A stretch of 64,000 bases of DNA from Candidatus Anaerostipes avistercoris (GCA_019119895.1 DWWD01000009.1:16510-80509); one strand, 5' to 3'. Shown: positions 15,690 to 24,531, numbered from the stretch's first letter. Translations and numbers: made by a program. Notes: generated from the sequence alone by a model not told the origin.

Positions 15690-16586
15690 CTATTCATGAT
15701 GATTTCTTCTGCTGTTATGTGTACTCTGGGAATGATTTTCGCCGGAGTCATTTTGCGTGTTCTGGCGGTGGTGACCGGAAGAAGTACTTTGTGTGTTTTG
15801 ATGATGACGGCTGGTTGAGGCAGTATGTGTCTCCTGATGGTGTGTGCCGGCAGTGGATGTATTCTGTCTGTTTTTTTGCTGCCCGGAATGATGCTGCTGG
15901 CCGGATTTGTCACCTTCGCCGGACAATGAGTGTATAAGGTCATGGATTTCTTTCATTGTCATGTCTTTGACTTCTTCTGCTGTGATGTCAGAGCCGAGAG
16001 CCTGAAGTCTCAGGAAAGCCTGATATTTGCCGGAGGAAAGCCCCAGATGATGGGCTTCTTCCGTATCTTCGTGATCTGCCATGTAACAGTAAGTATTTTC
16101 GCTTTCCTTTGTGGAAGTTTCAGCGTGGGAGTATATGCGCCTGCACTGGCTGGTATTTTCTCCGGACACTGTGATCGTTAAAACTTCGTCTCCGGACAAC
16201 AGATCTTTGACACGGTCAGATGCAACAATTTCGTCAATGGCGTCTTCACAGTCCATATATTTGACCTCAAGTGAGGAAGCCAGTTTTTCGCCGTCTGAGT
16301 TATAACCGGTGACAGCCAAAACCTTGTTGAACCGGTTGACGCTCAGTTCTAGAGAAGGATTGATATCAATGCTGACGGAAGCGGTAGGAGTGAAATAAAT
16401 GCGCCAGCCGCCGAATCCGACTGCCAGGAAGAACAGGCATGCAGAGGCCAGAATGGCAAAGCGCCGCCGGAACATATTCGGTCTGGAAGATGCCCCGCGC
16501 TGTTCCCGGAGAAATGCTTTGGTGTTGTTTTTCAGTGATTCTTCCGCATGGATCTGCTGGAATGCATCGTGGATTTTATTCTTCAT
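15690..16586 (-). CDS. RsgI-like transmembrane anti-sigma factor with His-rich tail
   Basis: A 298-residue single-pass protein. Residues 1-43 are cytoplasmic, a helix near 44-62 (FAILASACLFFLAVGFGGW) crosses the membrane, and the extracellular part starts with SVSIDINPSLELSVNRFNKVL, the hallmark of the RsgI-type middle domain. The last 70 or so residues are rich in His, Gln, Ser and Thr. It overlaps the sigma gene by 11 bp, and AGGAGG precedes its start. It most likely holds the sigma factor at the membrane until an external signal arrives. The His-rich tail suggests metal or surface binding, which is inference. Confidence 0.85.
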   Translation of the reverse strand: MKNKIHDAFQQIHAEESLKNNTKAFLREQRGASSRPNMFRRRFAILASACLFFLAVGFGGWRIYFTPTASVSIDINPSLELSVNRFNKVLAVTGYNSDGEKLASSLEVKYMDCEDAIDEIVASDRVKDLLSGDEVLTITVSGENTSQCRRIYSHAETSTKESENTYCYMADHEDTEEAHHLGLSSGKYQAFLRLQALGSDITAEEVKDMTMKEIHDLIHSLSGEGDKSGQQHHSGQQKNRQNTSTAGTHHQETHTASTSRHHQNTQSTSSGHHRQNTQNDSGENHSQSTHNSRRNHHE

Positions 16587-17061
16587 ATTCGCTTCCTCCT
16601 AACTTTGTTTTCAGTATTTTTTTCGCGCGGGTTAGGAGCGTATACACTGTATTCACGTTCTTTCCCAGAATTTCGCCGATCTGAGGCGCCGTGTACCCTT
16701 CATAAAAATGCAGATATACCACATCTTTGTACTTTTTGGGAAGAGACAGAACGGCCTCCAGAACCTCTCTGTGATCCTGCGGGACAGGAGCCGGCTCCTC
16801 GATCAGCTGATCAATGGATACAGTATGCTTGCGAAAAAAACTTTTCAATAAATCTTTACATGCATTGATGGTCACACGGATCATCCAGGCTTTTTCATGC
16901 TCTTTGCTTTTAAATTCAACGGAGCTCAGGGCATATTTCAGGAAAACGGTCTGAAATATGTCCTCTGTATCCGCATAATTTTTTAAATGCAGCATGCAAA
17001 GCCGCCGGACCATATCTGAATATTCATCGACTGCTCGGTTTATTTCTGTTTCGCTCCGCAT
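16576..17061 (-). CDS. ECF-type RNA polymerase sigma factor
   Basis: A 161-residue sigma-70 family protein with region 2 (YADTEDIFQTVFLKYALS, KAWMIRVTINACKDLLKS) and region 4 (LPKKYKDVVYLHFYEGYTAPQIGEILGKNVNTVYTLLTRAKK). It lacks regions 1 and 3, as ECF factors do. The start follows AAAGGA. The gene lies between the secreted repeat protein (18 bp upstream) and the anti-sigma gene (11-bp overlap), so all three are probably one operon. Confidence 0.92.
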   Translation of the reverse strand: MRSETEINRAVDEYSDMVRRLCMLHLKNYADTEDIFQTVFLKYALSSVEFKSKEHEKAWMIRVTINACKDLLKSFFRKHTVSIDQLIEEPAPVPQDHREVLEAVLSLPKKYKDVVYLHFYEGYTAPQIGEILGKNVNTVYTLLTRAKKILKTKLGGSEYEE

Positions 17062-17079
17062 TATCCTTTCATCCTCTGT

Positions 17080-17643
17080 TTAATGACATGTTCCATGGGA
17101 CTGATGATGGTGCCTGCCGCTGCTGTCGTGGTGTGAGTTTGTCTGTTTTCGCTGGGAAGTACAGTGATCACAGACACCATCGCTGTTCTGATCGGTATAG
17201 TACTGGCAGCGGCTGGAAGAAGTCTGAGTTTTTTTGGGCGCACAGTGATCACAGGCGCCGTCATTGTTCTGGTCGCTATAGTACTGACAGCGGCCGGAAG
17301 AAGTGCTTTCTTTTTTAGAAGCACAGTGGTCGCACACACCATCGTTGTTCTGGTCAGTATAGTATTGACAGCGGCTGGAAGTCGTCTGTTTTGTCTTTGC
17401 TGTGGTCTGTGCTGAAGTATTTGTGGAAGCCGCCGGGGCAGCTGTTGTGGCAGCGGCAGTACTTTCCGTAGATTTCGCCGTTGTGGAGGCGGTAGCAGCT
17501 GTCGTGGACTCTGTTGTGGCGGAAGTGCTGCTCTCAGAACTTCCGGTACTGCTCTCCGGGGTCTGGCTGAATGCGTAAATACAGACGGTACCCAGAGAAA
17601 AAGCAAAGACTGTGACTAAAATACCTGTTATTAGTTTTTTCAT
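17080..17643 (-). CDS. Secreted protein with three Cys/Asp EF-hand-like repeats
   Basis: A 187-residue exported protein: signal peptide MKKLITGILVTVFAFSLGTVCIYA, then a Ser/Thr/Ala-rich linker, then three repeats of 27 residues of the form RCQYYTDQNNDGVCDHC, and a His-rich end. The DxNxDGxCD part resembles an EF-hand or dockerin calcium loop framed by cysteines. The frame is open to 17718, but GGAGGG 7 nt upstream sets the start at 17643. It is the first gene of the sigma/anti-sigma operon and could be the regulon's output or a signal-sensing partner. Function unknown. Confidence 0.78.
   Translation of the reverse strand: MKKLITGILVTVFAFSLGTVCIYAFSQTPESSTGSSESSTSATTESTTAATASTTAKSTESTAAATTAAPAASTNTSAQTTAKTKQTTSSRCQYYTDQNNDGVCDHCASKKESTSSGRCQYYSDQNNDGACDHCAPKKTQTSSSRCQYYTDQNSDGVCDHCTSQRKQTNSHHDSSGRHHHQSHGTCH
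17161..17385 (-). repeat. 81-bp in-frame tandem repeats
   Basis: Plus-strand restarts at 17161, 17242 and 17323 (ACAGTGATC, ACAGTGATC, ACAGTGGTC) give an 81-bp period encoding the three 27-residue Cys/Asp repeats. Confidence 0.88.
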
Positions 17644-17815
17644 AATGTATCCCTCCATTTGTATTGTTTTATTGGTTGTTTCACTATCAATACGATTGAG
17701 AGGGATAAAACCATTCACTTTTTGGAAATTTTTTGGAAAATCTTTTTTCTATTATAGTATAGCGCAAAAAGAGAGACGGGACATATAAGAAAATGCAAAT
17801 AGATGGAAAAAACGG

Positions 17816-17846
17816 TTGACTCTTCCCTTAGGTCAGAGGCTATACT
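17816..17846 (+). promoter_or_regulatory. MerR-type promoter with 19-bp spacer
   Basis: TTGACT (17816-17821) and TATACT (17841-17846) are separated by exactly 19 bp, the over-long spacing typical of MerR-family controlled promoters. The spacer has an imperfect dyad, CTCTTCCC...GGTCAGAG. It lies directly upstream of the MerR gene, so autoregulation is likely. Confidence 0.7.
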
Positions 17847-17888
17847 GAAATCAGATTCGGATCGAACATGTACAAGGAGGAGAAAAAG

Positions 17889-18689
17889 ATGATTTCCATT
17901 GGTGAATTTTCTAAAATATGTAAGGTGACGGTGAAAACCCTGCGTTATTATGACAGGATCGGGCTGCTGAAACCGGTTCATGTGGACGATATGACAGGAT
18001 ACCGCTATTACAGTCGGGAACAGCTGGAGAAAATGCTTCTGATTCAAAGATTAAAACGCTATGGATTTTCCCTGGAAGAGGTCCGGGACATTCTCCGTTG
18101 TACGGAACAGGGAGCGCTCCTTTCCAAAATGCTGCAGCAAAAAGAGAAGCTTGTAAGAGAGAAAAAGGATATGGAGCTGGCAATCGGCGAATTGACGGCT
18201 CATATGCAGAATTATGAAAGGACGGGAGATCTTATGGATTATCAAAAAGGTTACAGGATTGAGGTAAAAGAAGTTCCGGCAAGAAATGTGATCGCGTGCC
18301 GGCAGAAAATGAGTGTAGATGAATTCGGTAAATATTACAGCGCTTTATACGAAAGAGTGCCGAAAGAGCACGTAACGCCCAACGGTGTTGTGGGAGCGGT
18401 GTATTATGATAAGGAATTTGACCGGGAATGCTCAGACATCGAACTGATCGTCGGAGTCCGGGAAAAGGAAAAAGCAGACAAAGTCATAAAAGCCGGTCTG
18501 TGTGCCGTGACGGTGCATAAAGGACCGTATTCCTCTCTGCCGGAAGCTTATGCGGCGCTGGTAGAGTGGATTGCGGAAAATGGGTATACATGGAACGGAG
18601 AACCCTATGAGATTTATACAAAGAATCAGTTTGACAGTCTGTCTCCGGAAGACTGGGAGACAGAAGTATATTTTCCGGTGAAGAAATAG
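17889..18689 (+). CDS. MerR-family regulator with GyrI-like ligand domain
   Basis: A 266-residue activator: winged HTH of the MerR type (residues 1-70: MISIGEFSKICKVTVKTLRYYDRIGLLKP), a dimerisation helix (about 75-115) and a C-terminal GyrI-like small-molecule-binding domain (about 120-266) as in BmrR-type drug sensors. AAGGAGG at 17874-17880 fits ATG 17889, not the upstream ATG at 17868. No transporter is adjacent downstream, so the target may be itself or elsewhere; the spacer-rich promoter upstream supports autoregulation. Confidence 0.9.
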   Translation: MISIGEFSKICKVTVKTLRYYDRIGLLKPVHVDDMTGYRYYSREQLEKMLLIQRLKRYGFSLEEVRDILRCTEQGALLSKMLQQKEKLVREKKDMELAIGELTAHMQNYERTGDLMDYQKGYRIEVKEVPARNVIACRQKMSVDEFGKYYSALYERVPKEHVTPNGVVGAVYYDKEFDRECSDIELIVGVREKEKADKVIKAGLCAVTVHKGPYSSLPEAYAALVEWIAENGYTWNGEPYEIYTKNQFDSLSPEDWETEVYFPVKK

Positions 18690-18698
18690 AAAACAGGG

Positions 18699-18728
18699 GA
18701 AGACGGCCGAACAAATCCGGCCGTCTTC
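18699..18728 (+). terminator. Terminator after MerR gene
   Basis: GAAGACGGCCG (18699-18709) and CGGCCGTCTTC (18718-18728), an 11-bp perfect stem with an 8-nt loop, followed by TTTACTT. Confidence 0.85.
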
Positions 18729-18754
18729 TTTACTTAAAATCATTGATACTGCAG

Positions 18755-18967
18755 CTATTCTTCTTCCGAAGATTCGGAAGAATCTTCATCGGGTTCAGCA
18801 TCCTGCTTATATTTATCATTTGATATTAAATTTATGATTTTTTCCTGTCTGTTTATCTTTTCTTCCATTTTCCATATTTTCTTTTGCTGATACCATACGA
18901 CAACAGGGAGAAACAGAACGAAGATCCCATATGCGAAAACGATTGTGAGAAAAATTGCAAATAACAT
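18755..18967 (-). CDS. Small membrane-anchored protein
   Basis: A 70-residue protein with one N-terminal helix (MLFAIFLTIVFAYGIFVLFL), then a charged helical stretch (KKIWKMEEKINRQEKIINLIS) and an acidic tail (DEDSSESSEEE). AAGGGG precedes its ATG at a normal distance. It has no family I recognise. It stands alone between two terminated units; acidic tails of this type are sometimes seen in small membrane regulators, but nothing more can be said. Confidence 0.55.
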   Translation of the reverse strand: MLFAIFLTIVFAYGIFVLFLPVVVWYQQKKIWKMEEKINRQEKIINLISNDKYKQDAEPDEDSSESSEEE

Positions 18968-19123
18968 TTTTTCATCCCCTTCTTATATTGATCATTCCTC
19001 TTTGCAGGATTCTTTCTTGTATTATCATACATCTATTTTGCCAAAGAATCCATAAGGAAATCCGTCGTTTGACAGAAACAAAGAACGATTGCGGCTGCTG
19101 CAGTATGCAATTAAATTTTTTCT

Positions 19124-19142
19124 AAGTTACAAGTGGTAACTT
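19124..19142 (+). promoter_or_regulatory. Perfect inverted repeat upstream of the sigma-54 activator
   Basis: AAGTTAC (19124-19130) and GTAACTT (19136-19142) around AAGTG, just upstream of a TACAAT (19157-19162) possible -10 box. It looks like an operator; the bound protein is unknown. Confidence 0.4.
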
Positions 19143-19212
19143 TGTTCTTATTAAGGTACAATATAAGAGCAGTGAAAAAGTATCTGAAAGAATTAGAACA
19201 GGAAAGGGTATT

Positions 19213-21849
19213 ATGGCAAAACCGAGCAATAAAAACAGAATCATGGAACTTCTGAAGGAAACAGCGGAAAAACAGACAGCAGAAGAAATTGCGGAGAAAC
19301 TGGGAATTCAGAGAAATACCGCCAGCGGCATTTTAAATGAGCTGGCCCGGGAGGGGATGATCCGAAAAGAAAAGACCCGGCCGGTGCAGTTTTCTTATAT
19401 ACCAAAAACCCCGGAGCCGTCAGACGATCCGTTTTCCCATTTCATTGGCGCAGACAAAAGCCTGAAGGAAGCGGTAGAGAAATGCAAGCTGTCAGCGGCG
19501 TATCCGAAGCGGGGTATGCCGATTTTATTGTTTGGGGCAAGCGGCGTGGGAAAGAGCCTGCTGGCGGAATACATTTATCAATATGCGAAATTTATTCATG
19601 CGATTCCGGAAGACGCACCGTTTGTGGTTTTAAACTGTGCGGATTACGCCAATAATAAAGAACTGCTGTCTTCTGTATTATTCGGATATAAAAAGGGAGC
19701 GTTTACCGGTGCAGACAGGGATACGAAAGGGCTGATTGAGGAGGCGGATCAGGGATATCTGTTTCTGGATGAAGTCCATCGTCTTTCGCCGGAAGGTCAG
19801 GAAAAGTTATTCCGTTATATGGATAAGGGAATTGTATCAAGAATCGGGGACAGCAGTCATAATTTTTCTCTGAACGTCCGTCTGATTTTCGCTACGACGG
19901 AAGGAAAGGAAACGATGCTGGATACCTTTCTCCGGAGAATTCCGGTGGATGTGACGCTGCCGTCGTTTCATGAAAGAACTCTGGAGGAAAAATACCAGCT
20001 GATTCTTCATTTATTTCATCAGGAAGCGGATATTATGGAATGTGATTTCCTGGTAAGCAGCAACGTGATCAACCGGCTCCTGACATTCCAGGGGCAGGGG
20101 AACATAGGAACTTTGAAAAATATTATCCGGCTGTGCTGTGCCAAAGCGTACAGTGAAGAACGAAGACAGGGGACTGTTATATCTGTGAAGCTTAGTTATT
20201 TGTCCGTGACGCAGGAGATTATGCTGGGGAATGAATCGGTGCCGTACGTTAACCAGGATATAAAAATTTCCGCAAAGGATAAGGAGGCGCAGTATATTTC
20301 CGCGTCTGAACAGATCAGCCTTTATTTTCCGGCGGCAGTCATTGCGCAGGCCGTCCGGGATTATCTGGAAAAGAAGATTTCCAATACAAAATTCCGAAAG
20401 CTGATCTACAAAGAAGTGAATAAGATCATAGATGATGTCATGAATCAGGAAATGTATCCATATATTCAGAATTTATACAGTCAGGCAATTGGAAATATCC
20501 TGATTTATCTTCAGGACAATTACGGATTAAAATATAACGGCATCATGGAAATGGTATTTGTAAAAATCCTGTATGCACTGAATAATCAGGATGACAAGGC
20601 AGAGGATGAACAATATGAAATGATTGCCAGCCAGCTGCGGCCGGTGATGTACCGGTATTATAAGATGGGTCTTATTTTTTATGAGATGATTCATCAGGCG
20701 CTGGATTATGAGACCAATCCGTGGTTTGTCCGTCTGTTTGCCATGCTTTATTTTTACAGTATGGCGAAAGAAGAAGGAGAATATATCAACGCCATCATCG
20801 TATCCCACGGGCCGGCGACGGCGTCCAGCATTACCAGCACGGTCAATCGGGTTTTTGAGACATATATTTTTGAGGCCTTTGATATGGCCTACGATACGCC
20901 GAAGCGGGAAGTGGTGTCCCGGATCAAAAAATATCTGAAAAATACCAACACATCCAAAGGACTGCTGATTTTTGTGGATATGGGATCTCTTCTGAGCATT
21001 TCCGAGGATCTGAAGGATGATGTGGAAGGAGATCTTGGAATTGTCAACAATATTACGACGGAAATGGCTCTGGAGGCCGGAGAACTGATTCTGCGCCATG
21101 AGAATCTGAAAAATATTGTCGATGACATCATTGCCCATCATGTGACGAAACGCTCTTATGTTCCAAGCAGACAGAAGCCGAAAGCCATTGTGCTGTGCTG
21201 TATGACCGGTCTGGGAACTGCGGGAAAGATGAAAGGACTGATTCAGGAGTGCCTGGAAGGAATGGAAGGCGTTGAAGTTGTAGAAGAATCTTATTCGGAA
21301 CTGCACAAAAAGGGCAGTCAGTGTGATGTATTCCGGAAATATGACGTTCAGTTTATTGTGGCAACGAATAAGCTGGAGATGGAAGGATATGAGACTCTTC
21401 TGCTCAATGAACTGATCGATGAGCGGGGAGAAAAAGTCATCTACGGTACGATCGGAAGATATTTTGAAAAAGAAATCGTACAGAAATTTATCGAAAATAT
21501 CGTGCGGAGTTTTACCATGAAGAATCTGATTGGCCAGCTGACGATTTTAAATCCGGATAAAATCATGGATGATGTGGGAGAAGTCATTACAAGGCTGGAG
21601 ATCCTGGAGGAAACCAATTATCCGATTGATCTGAAGAAAATGCTCTATATTCATATGTGTGTCATGGTAGAGCGGCTGATGCTGGAGAAAGGACTCCTTC
21701 CGGAAGATAACGCGACACAACAGATAAAGTGTCGGGAAAGTTTTGTAAAAAACCTGAAAGAAAGCTTTTCTGTCATAGAAGACAAGTATCGTGTGTCGAT
21801 TAATGACATGGAAATTCAGATGATCTACAATCTGGTGGAAGATATTTAA
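19213..21849 (+). CDS. LevR-like sigma-54 activator with PTS regulation domains
   Basis: An 878-residue activator. An HTH lies at about 5-60, followed by a sigma-54 interaction AAA+ domain: Walker A GASGVGKS (108-115), GAFTGA (162-167) and Walker B YLFLDEVH (182-189). The C-terminal half carries PTS regulation domains (PRD), an EIIA-Man-like domain with SHGPATA (His532), a GatB-like IIB segment (AIVLCCMTGLGTAGK) and a second PRD with His814. Such proteins are switched by phosphorylation from HPr and EIIB, so sugar flux controls activity. The target is the adjacent PTS operon with its -24/-12 promoter. It is terminated by a hairpin at 21864. Confidence 0.93.
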   Translation: MAKPSNKNRIMELLKETAEKQTAEEIAEKLGIQRNTASGILNELAREGMIRKEKTRPVQFSYIPKTPEPSDDPFSHFIGADKSLKEAVEKCKLSAAYPKRGMPILLFGASGVGKSLLAEYIYQYAKFIHAIPEDAPFVVLNCADYANNKELLSSVLFGYKKGAFTGADRDTKGLIEEADQGYLFLDEVHRLSPEGQEKLFRYMDKGIVSRIGDSSHNFSLNVRLIFATTEGKETMLDTFLRRIPVDVTLPSFHERTLEEKYQLILHLFHQEADIMECDFLVSSNVINRLLTFQGQGNIGTLKNIIRLCCAKAYSEERRQGTVISVKLSYLSVTQEIMLGNESVPYVNQDIKISAKDKEAQYISASEQISLYFPAAVIAQAVRDYLEKKISNTKFRKLIYKEVNKIIDDVMNQEMYPYIQNLYSQAIGNILIYLQDNYGLKYNGIMEMVFVKILYALNNQDDKAEDEQYEMIASQLRPVMYRYYKMGLIFYEMIHQALDYETNPWFVRLFAMLYFYSMAKEEGEYINAIIVSHGPATASSITSTVNRVFETYIFEAFDMAYDTPKREVVSRIKKYLKNTNTSKGLLIFVDMGSLLSISEDLKDDVEGDLGIVNNITTEMALEAGELILRHENLKNIVDDIIAHHVTKRSYVPSRQKPKAIVLCCMTGLGTAGKMKGLIQECLEGMEGVEVVEESYSELHKKGSQCDVFRKYDVQFIVATNKLEMEGYETLLLNELIDERGEKVIYGTIGRYFEKEIVQKFIENIVRSFTMKNLIGQLTILNPDKIMDDVGEVITRLEILEETNYPIDLKKMLYIHMCVMVERLMLEKGLLPEDNATQQIKCRESFVKNLKESFSVIEDKYRVSINDMEIQMIYNLVEDI

Positions 21850-21863
21850 AAAAATTTCAGATG

Positions 21864-21908
21864 AAAAAAGCTCGTATTTACGCGAAAAAAGGCGGTACGG
21901 GCTTTTTT
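21864..21908 (+). terminator. Terminator of the sigma-54 activator gene
   Basis: AAAAAAGCTCGTA (21864-21876) and TACGGGCTTTTTT (21896-21908) form a 13-bp stem with one mismatch or G-U and end in a U-run. Confidence 0.88.
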
Positions 21909-21930
21909 AATTTGCCTGAAATAAAAAAGT

Positions 21931-21946
21931 TGGCACGGAACTTGCA
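21931..21946 (+). promoter_or_regulatory. Sigma-54 (-24/-12) promoter of the PTS operon
   Basis: TGGCACGGAACTTGCA at 21931-21946 fits the sigma-54 consensus TGGCAC-N5-TTGCA exactly, including the spacing. It lies about 55 bp before the first gene and behind the terminator of the activator, which fits control by the LevR-like protein. Confidence 0.93.
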
Positions 21947-22000
21947 ACGTATATAAGTGAAAGATAAAAATGTGATTCATACCAAAAGAGAGGAGGAACA

Positions 22001-22417
22001 ATGGTCGGACTAATTATTGCAACCCATGGGAATACCAGTGAAGAACTGGTGAAGAGCGCGGAAATGTTTTCAGGACCGCTGGAATGCTGCAAAACATGGT
22101 CTTTAAATCCCGGAGACAATATCGAAGAAGGGGAAAAAGAACTGGAAGCCTATGTTGAGCAGCTGGATCAGGGCGAAGGAGTCCTTATCATGACAGATTT
22201 GTTTGGAGGAACTCCGTCCAACCTGACACTGAAAATTGCCATGAAACATAATGTGGGAATTTTAACCGGCGTAAATCTGCCGATGCTGATTCAGTTTATC
22301 TCGGATCGTGAAAACAGCACATTGGACCAGCTGATAGCGGATTGTATGGAAATGGGAAGAAACGGAATTTTAAGCCCGAGTGAGGCGATGAGAGAACGGA
22401 GGTATGCAGATGGCTGA
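22001..22417 (+). CDS. PTS mannose-family IIA component
   Basis: A 138-residue cytoplasmic phosphocarrier of the mannose/fructose/sorbose family. The N-terminus MVGLIIATHGNTSEEL contains the phosphorylated His9, and TDLFGGTPSN follows, as in the family. It takes phosphate from HPr and passes it to the IIB protein encoded next (8-bp overlap). GAGGAGG precedes the start. It opens the operon with the sigma-54 promoter. Confidence 0.94.
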   Translation: MVGLIIATHGNTSEELVKSAEMFSGPLECCKTWSLNPGDNIEEGEKELEAYVEQLDQGEGVLIMTDLFGGTPSNLTLKIAMKHNVGILTGVNLPMLIQFISDRENSTLDQLIADCMEMGRNGILSPSEAMRERRYADG

Positions 22418-22886
22418 TATTAAATTAGTAAGAATTGATTATCGACTGATCCACGGACAGGTTGTGGCAAAATGGCTGAAGGTAAGCCCGGTAAGAAGGA
22501 TTGTCCTTGTGGATGATGTGCTGGGAAATGATGAATTTATGAGCGATATTTATAAAATGGCAGTTCCGAAAGGAACCGCGGTGGATATCGTAACGGTGAG
22601 CAAGGCAAAAAGTGTGCTGGATCAGACAAACGATACGGTATTTCTGATCTTTAAAGACATTGATACCTGCTGCAGAGCCGTACAGAGCGGCGTGGAAATC
22701 CCGGCACTTAATGTGGGAGCGATCCCGAATGAAAAAGACAGAAAACTGATCACCAGCGGGGTGGCTATTTCTCCGGAAGAACTGGAAAAACTGAAAGATC
22801 TGGAGGCTCAGGGAATTGAAATCACCGTTCAGCCGATTCCTGAAATTGCGGCCCTTTCATTTGATGCGGTGAAAAAGAAAATGTAG
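22410..22886 (+). CDS. PTS mannose-family IIB component
   Basis: A 158-residue IIB protein with the active His15 in DYRLIHGQV. The longest frame begins at 22404, but GGAGG at 22398-22402 would be only 1 nt away; at 22410 the spacing is 7 nt. The first codons overlap the end of IIA. It also phosphorylates the PRD of LevR-type regulators in related systems, which would turn the activator off when sugar is absent. Confidence 0.93.
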   Translation: MADIKLVRIDYRLIHGQVVAKWLKVSPVRRIVLVDDVLGNDEFMSDIYKMAVPKGTAVDIVTVSKAKSVLDQTNDTVFLIFKDIDTCCRAVQSGVEIPALNVGAIPNEKDRKLITSGVAISPEELEKLKDLEAQGIEITVQPIPEIAALSFDAVKKKM

Positions 22887-22898
22887 GAGGAAAATAGT

Positions 22899-23663
22899 AT
22901 GAATACTGTAATTATTGCGATTGTAATGGGCATCATGTACTGGTGGTGCCGTGGAATGATCTTGTCATATTTCGGATTCCTGGTTATTTCAAGTCCGGTT
23001 ACAGTAGGACTTGTAGCCGGTCTGCTGATGGGAGAACCGATTCAGGGTCTGATCATCGGAGGAGGAATCGCCCTGGTATTTGCGGGAATCATCGCTCCCG
23101 GCGGAAATCTTCCGACGGATGAGTGCCTGGCTGCGACCTGTGTTATCCCGATTGCCATCGGATCTGGAATGAGTGCGACTACGGCCATCGCCCTGGCGGT
23201 TCCAATCGGTCTGCTGGGATCTTTCGTGACCAACTTAAGAAAGATCATCAATACATATTTTGTAAGTAAGGCAAATGATTATGCGGAAAAAGGCGATACA
23301 AAAGGCATTTGGAGATGTGCGACTCTGTATCCGGCAATTTTCGCCATTCCGCTTCTGTTCCTGCCGGTTTTCATCATCAATATGGTGGGACAGGATGTTG
23401 TTGTCAATGTCATGAACGCGCTTCCTGAATTTGTGACTCACGGACTGGAAGTGGCAGGAGGAGTCCTTCCTGCTCTTGGATTCGCGCTGATCATGAATAT
23501 GATCGGAAAAGGAAGGCTGATTCCGTTTGTAATTCTTGGCTATATCGTAGTGGCAGTCGGAGGAGTGAACTCCCTGACAGCCGGAATCATCGCAATCTGT
23601 ATCGCATTTATCTATGTGTTCCAGAAGAGAGAAATTACGGAGGAGGTAAACGAAAATGAGTAA
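22899..23663 (+). CDS. PTS mannose-family IIC permease
   Basis: A 254-residue integral membrane protein with several helices, typical of IIC-sor/man: GLVAGLLMGEPIQGLIIGGGIALVFAG and MSATTAIALAVPIGLLGSF. AGGAGG precedes the start. It forms the sugar channel together with IID (8-bp overlap with the next gene). Sugar specificity cannot be read from the sequence. Confidence 0.93.
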   Translation: MNTVIIAIVMGIMYWWCRGMILSYFGFLVISSPVTVGLVAGLLMGEPIQGLIIGGGIALVFAGIIAPGGNLPTDECLAATCVIPIAIGSGMSATTAIALAVPIGLLGSFVTNLRKIINTYFVSKANDYAEKGDTKGIWRCATLYPAIFAIPLLFLPVFIINMVGQDVVVNVMNALPEFVTHGLEVAGGVLPALGFALIMNMIGKGRLIPFVILGYIVVAVGGVNSLTAGIIAICIAFIYVFQKREITEEVNENE

Positions 23664-24486
23664 TACAGAAACGACCAAAGCGCCGGAAGATAAAAAATTA
23701 GTGACGCAGAAAGACCTCAATAAAGCCATGTTCCGCTGGTATCTATCTGCGGAGATGCCGCTGAATTTCGAAAATATGCAGGGAATTGCTTTCTGCGGAA
23801 GTATCGCACCGATTCTGAAAAAAATATATACGAAAAAAGAAGATCTGGTGGACGCCCTGAAACGGCATTTGCTGCTGTATAACTGCAACATTACGGCAGG
23901 AGGACTGATCCTCGGAACCACCATCGCCATGGAAGAGCAGAGATCACAGAATCCGGACGCTATGCCTGCAGAAGCGATCACCGGTATGAAAACCGGTCTG
24001 ATGGGACCGGTAGCAGCCCTCGGCGATAGTTTTGACTGGGGAATCATCGGTACCTTATTTAAGATTGCGGCAGCTACCCTGGCTGCATCCGGAAATCCTC
24101 TGGCACTGCCGGTTCTGCTGATTTTCGCCGCATACTGTATCGGAGAGCTGATTCTCTTTACGAATCTGACTTATAAAAAAGGACGCAGTTCCATTAAGAG
24201 TATCATGGGATCCGGCCTGATGCAGGATGTTATTTCAGGGGCCAACGTGCTGGCGATGTTTATGATGGGTGCCATGACGGCGTCTATGGTAACTCTTACG
24301 ACGCCATTAAAGATCAGCAGCGTCAACATCCAGGAATCCTTAGATGGAATCTTCCCGGGCGTTTTTCCTCTGGCAGCTTTATTCCTGATTTACTGGCTGG
24401 TCAGAAAGAAGAAAGTAGGAACCGGTAAGATCGTAATCGGAGTGATCGCTGTTTCTATCATAGGTGCAGCAATTGGTATTTTCTAA
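23656..24486 (+). CDS. PTS mannose-family IID permease
   Basis: A 276-residue IID protein: N-terminal DLNKAMFRWYLSAEMPLNFENMQGIAF, TAGGLILGTTIAMEEQR, TGLMGPVAALGDSFDWG and three C-terminal helices. It is the last PTS gene of this operon; rpoN follows after 45 bp. Confidence 0.93.
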   Translation: MSNTETTKAPEDKKLVTQKDLNKAMFRWYLSAEMPLNFENMQGIAFCGSIAPILKKIYTKKEDLVDALKRHLLLYNCNITAGGLILGTTIAMEEQRSQNPDAMPAEAITGMKTGLMGPVAALGDSFDWGIIGTLFKIAAATLAASGNPLALPVLLIFAAYCIGELILFTNLTYKKGRSSIKSIMGSGLMQDVISGANVLAMFMMGAMTASMVTLTTPLKISSVNIQESLDGIFPGVFPLAALFLIYWLVRKKKVGTGKIVIGVIAVSIIGAAIGIF

Positions 24487-24500
24487 GATCGATATATAAA
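24473..24500 (+). promoter_or_regulatory. Possible sigma-A promoter upstream of rpoN
   Basis: TTGGTA (24473-24478) and TATAAA (24495-24500), 16-bp spacing, at the end of the IID gene. If real, rpoN would also be expressed independently of its own PTS promoter. Confidence 0.3.
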
Positions 24501-24531
24501 GAGAACAGATGCAGGACAGGAAAGGGTTACT

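Noticed and set aside
17161..17385. CRISPR-like array from the regular 81-bp repeats
   Set aside because: The repeats are contiguous and in frame within a coding sequence, with no unique spacers.
17061..17606. 181-residue minus-strand frame overlapping the secreted repeat protein
   Set aside because: It is the same DNA in another frame; its Pro/Arg-rich repeats arise from the Ser/Thr/Ala-coding repeats of the real gene.
17658..17683. ECF-type promoter with TGAAAC before the secreted repeat gene
   Set aside because: No matching CGTA or GTC -10 at the right distance, and the predicted transcript would start inside the ribosome site.
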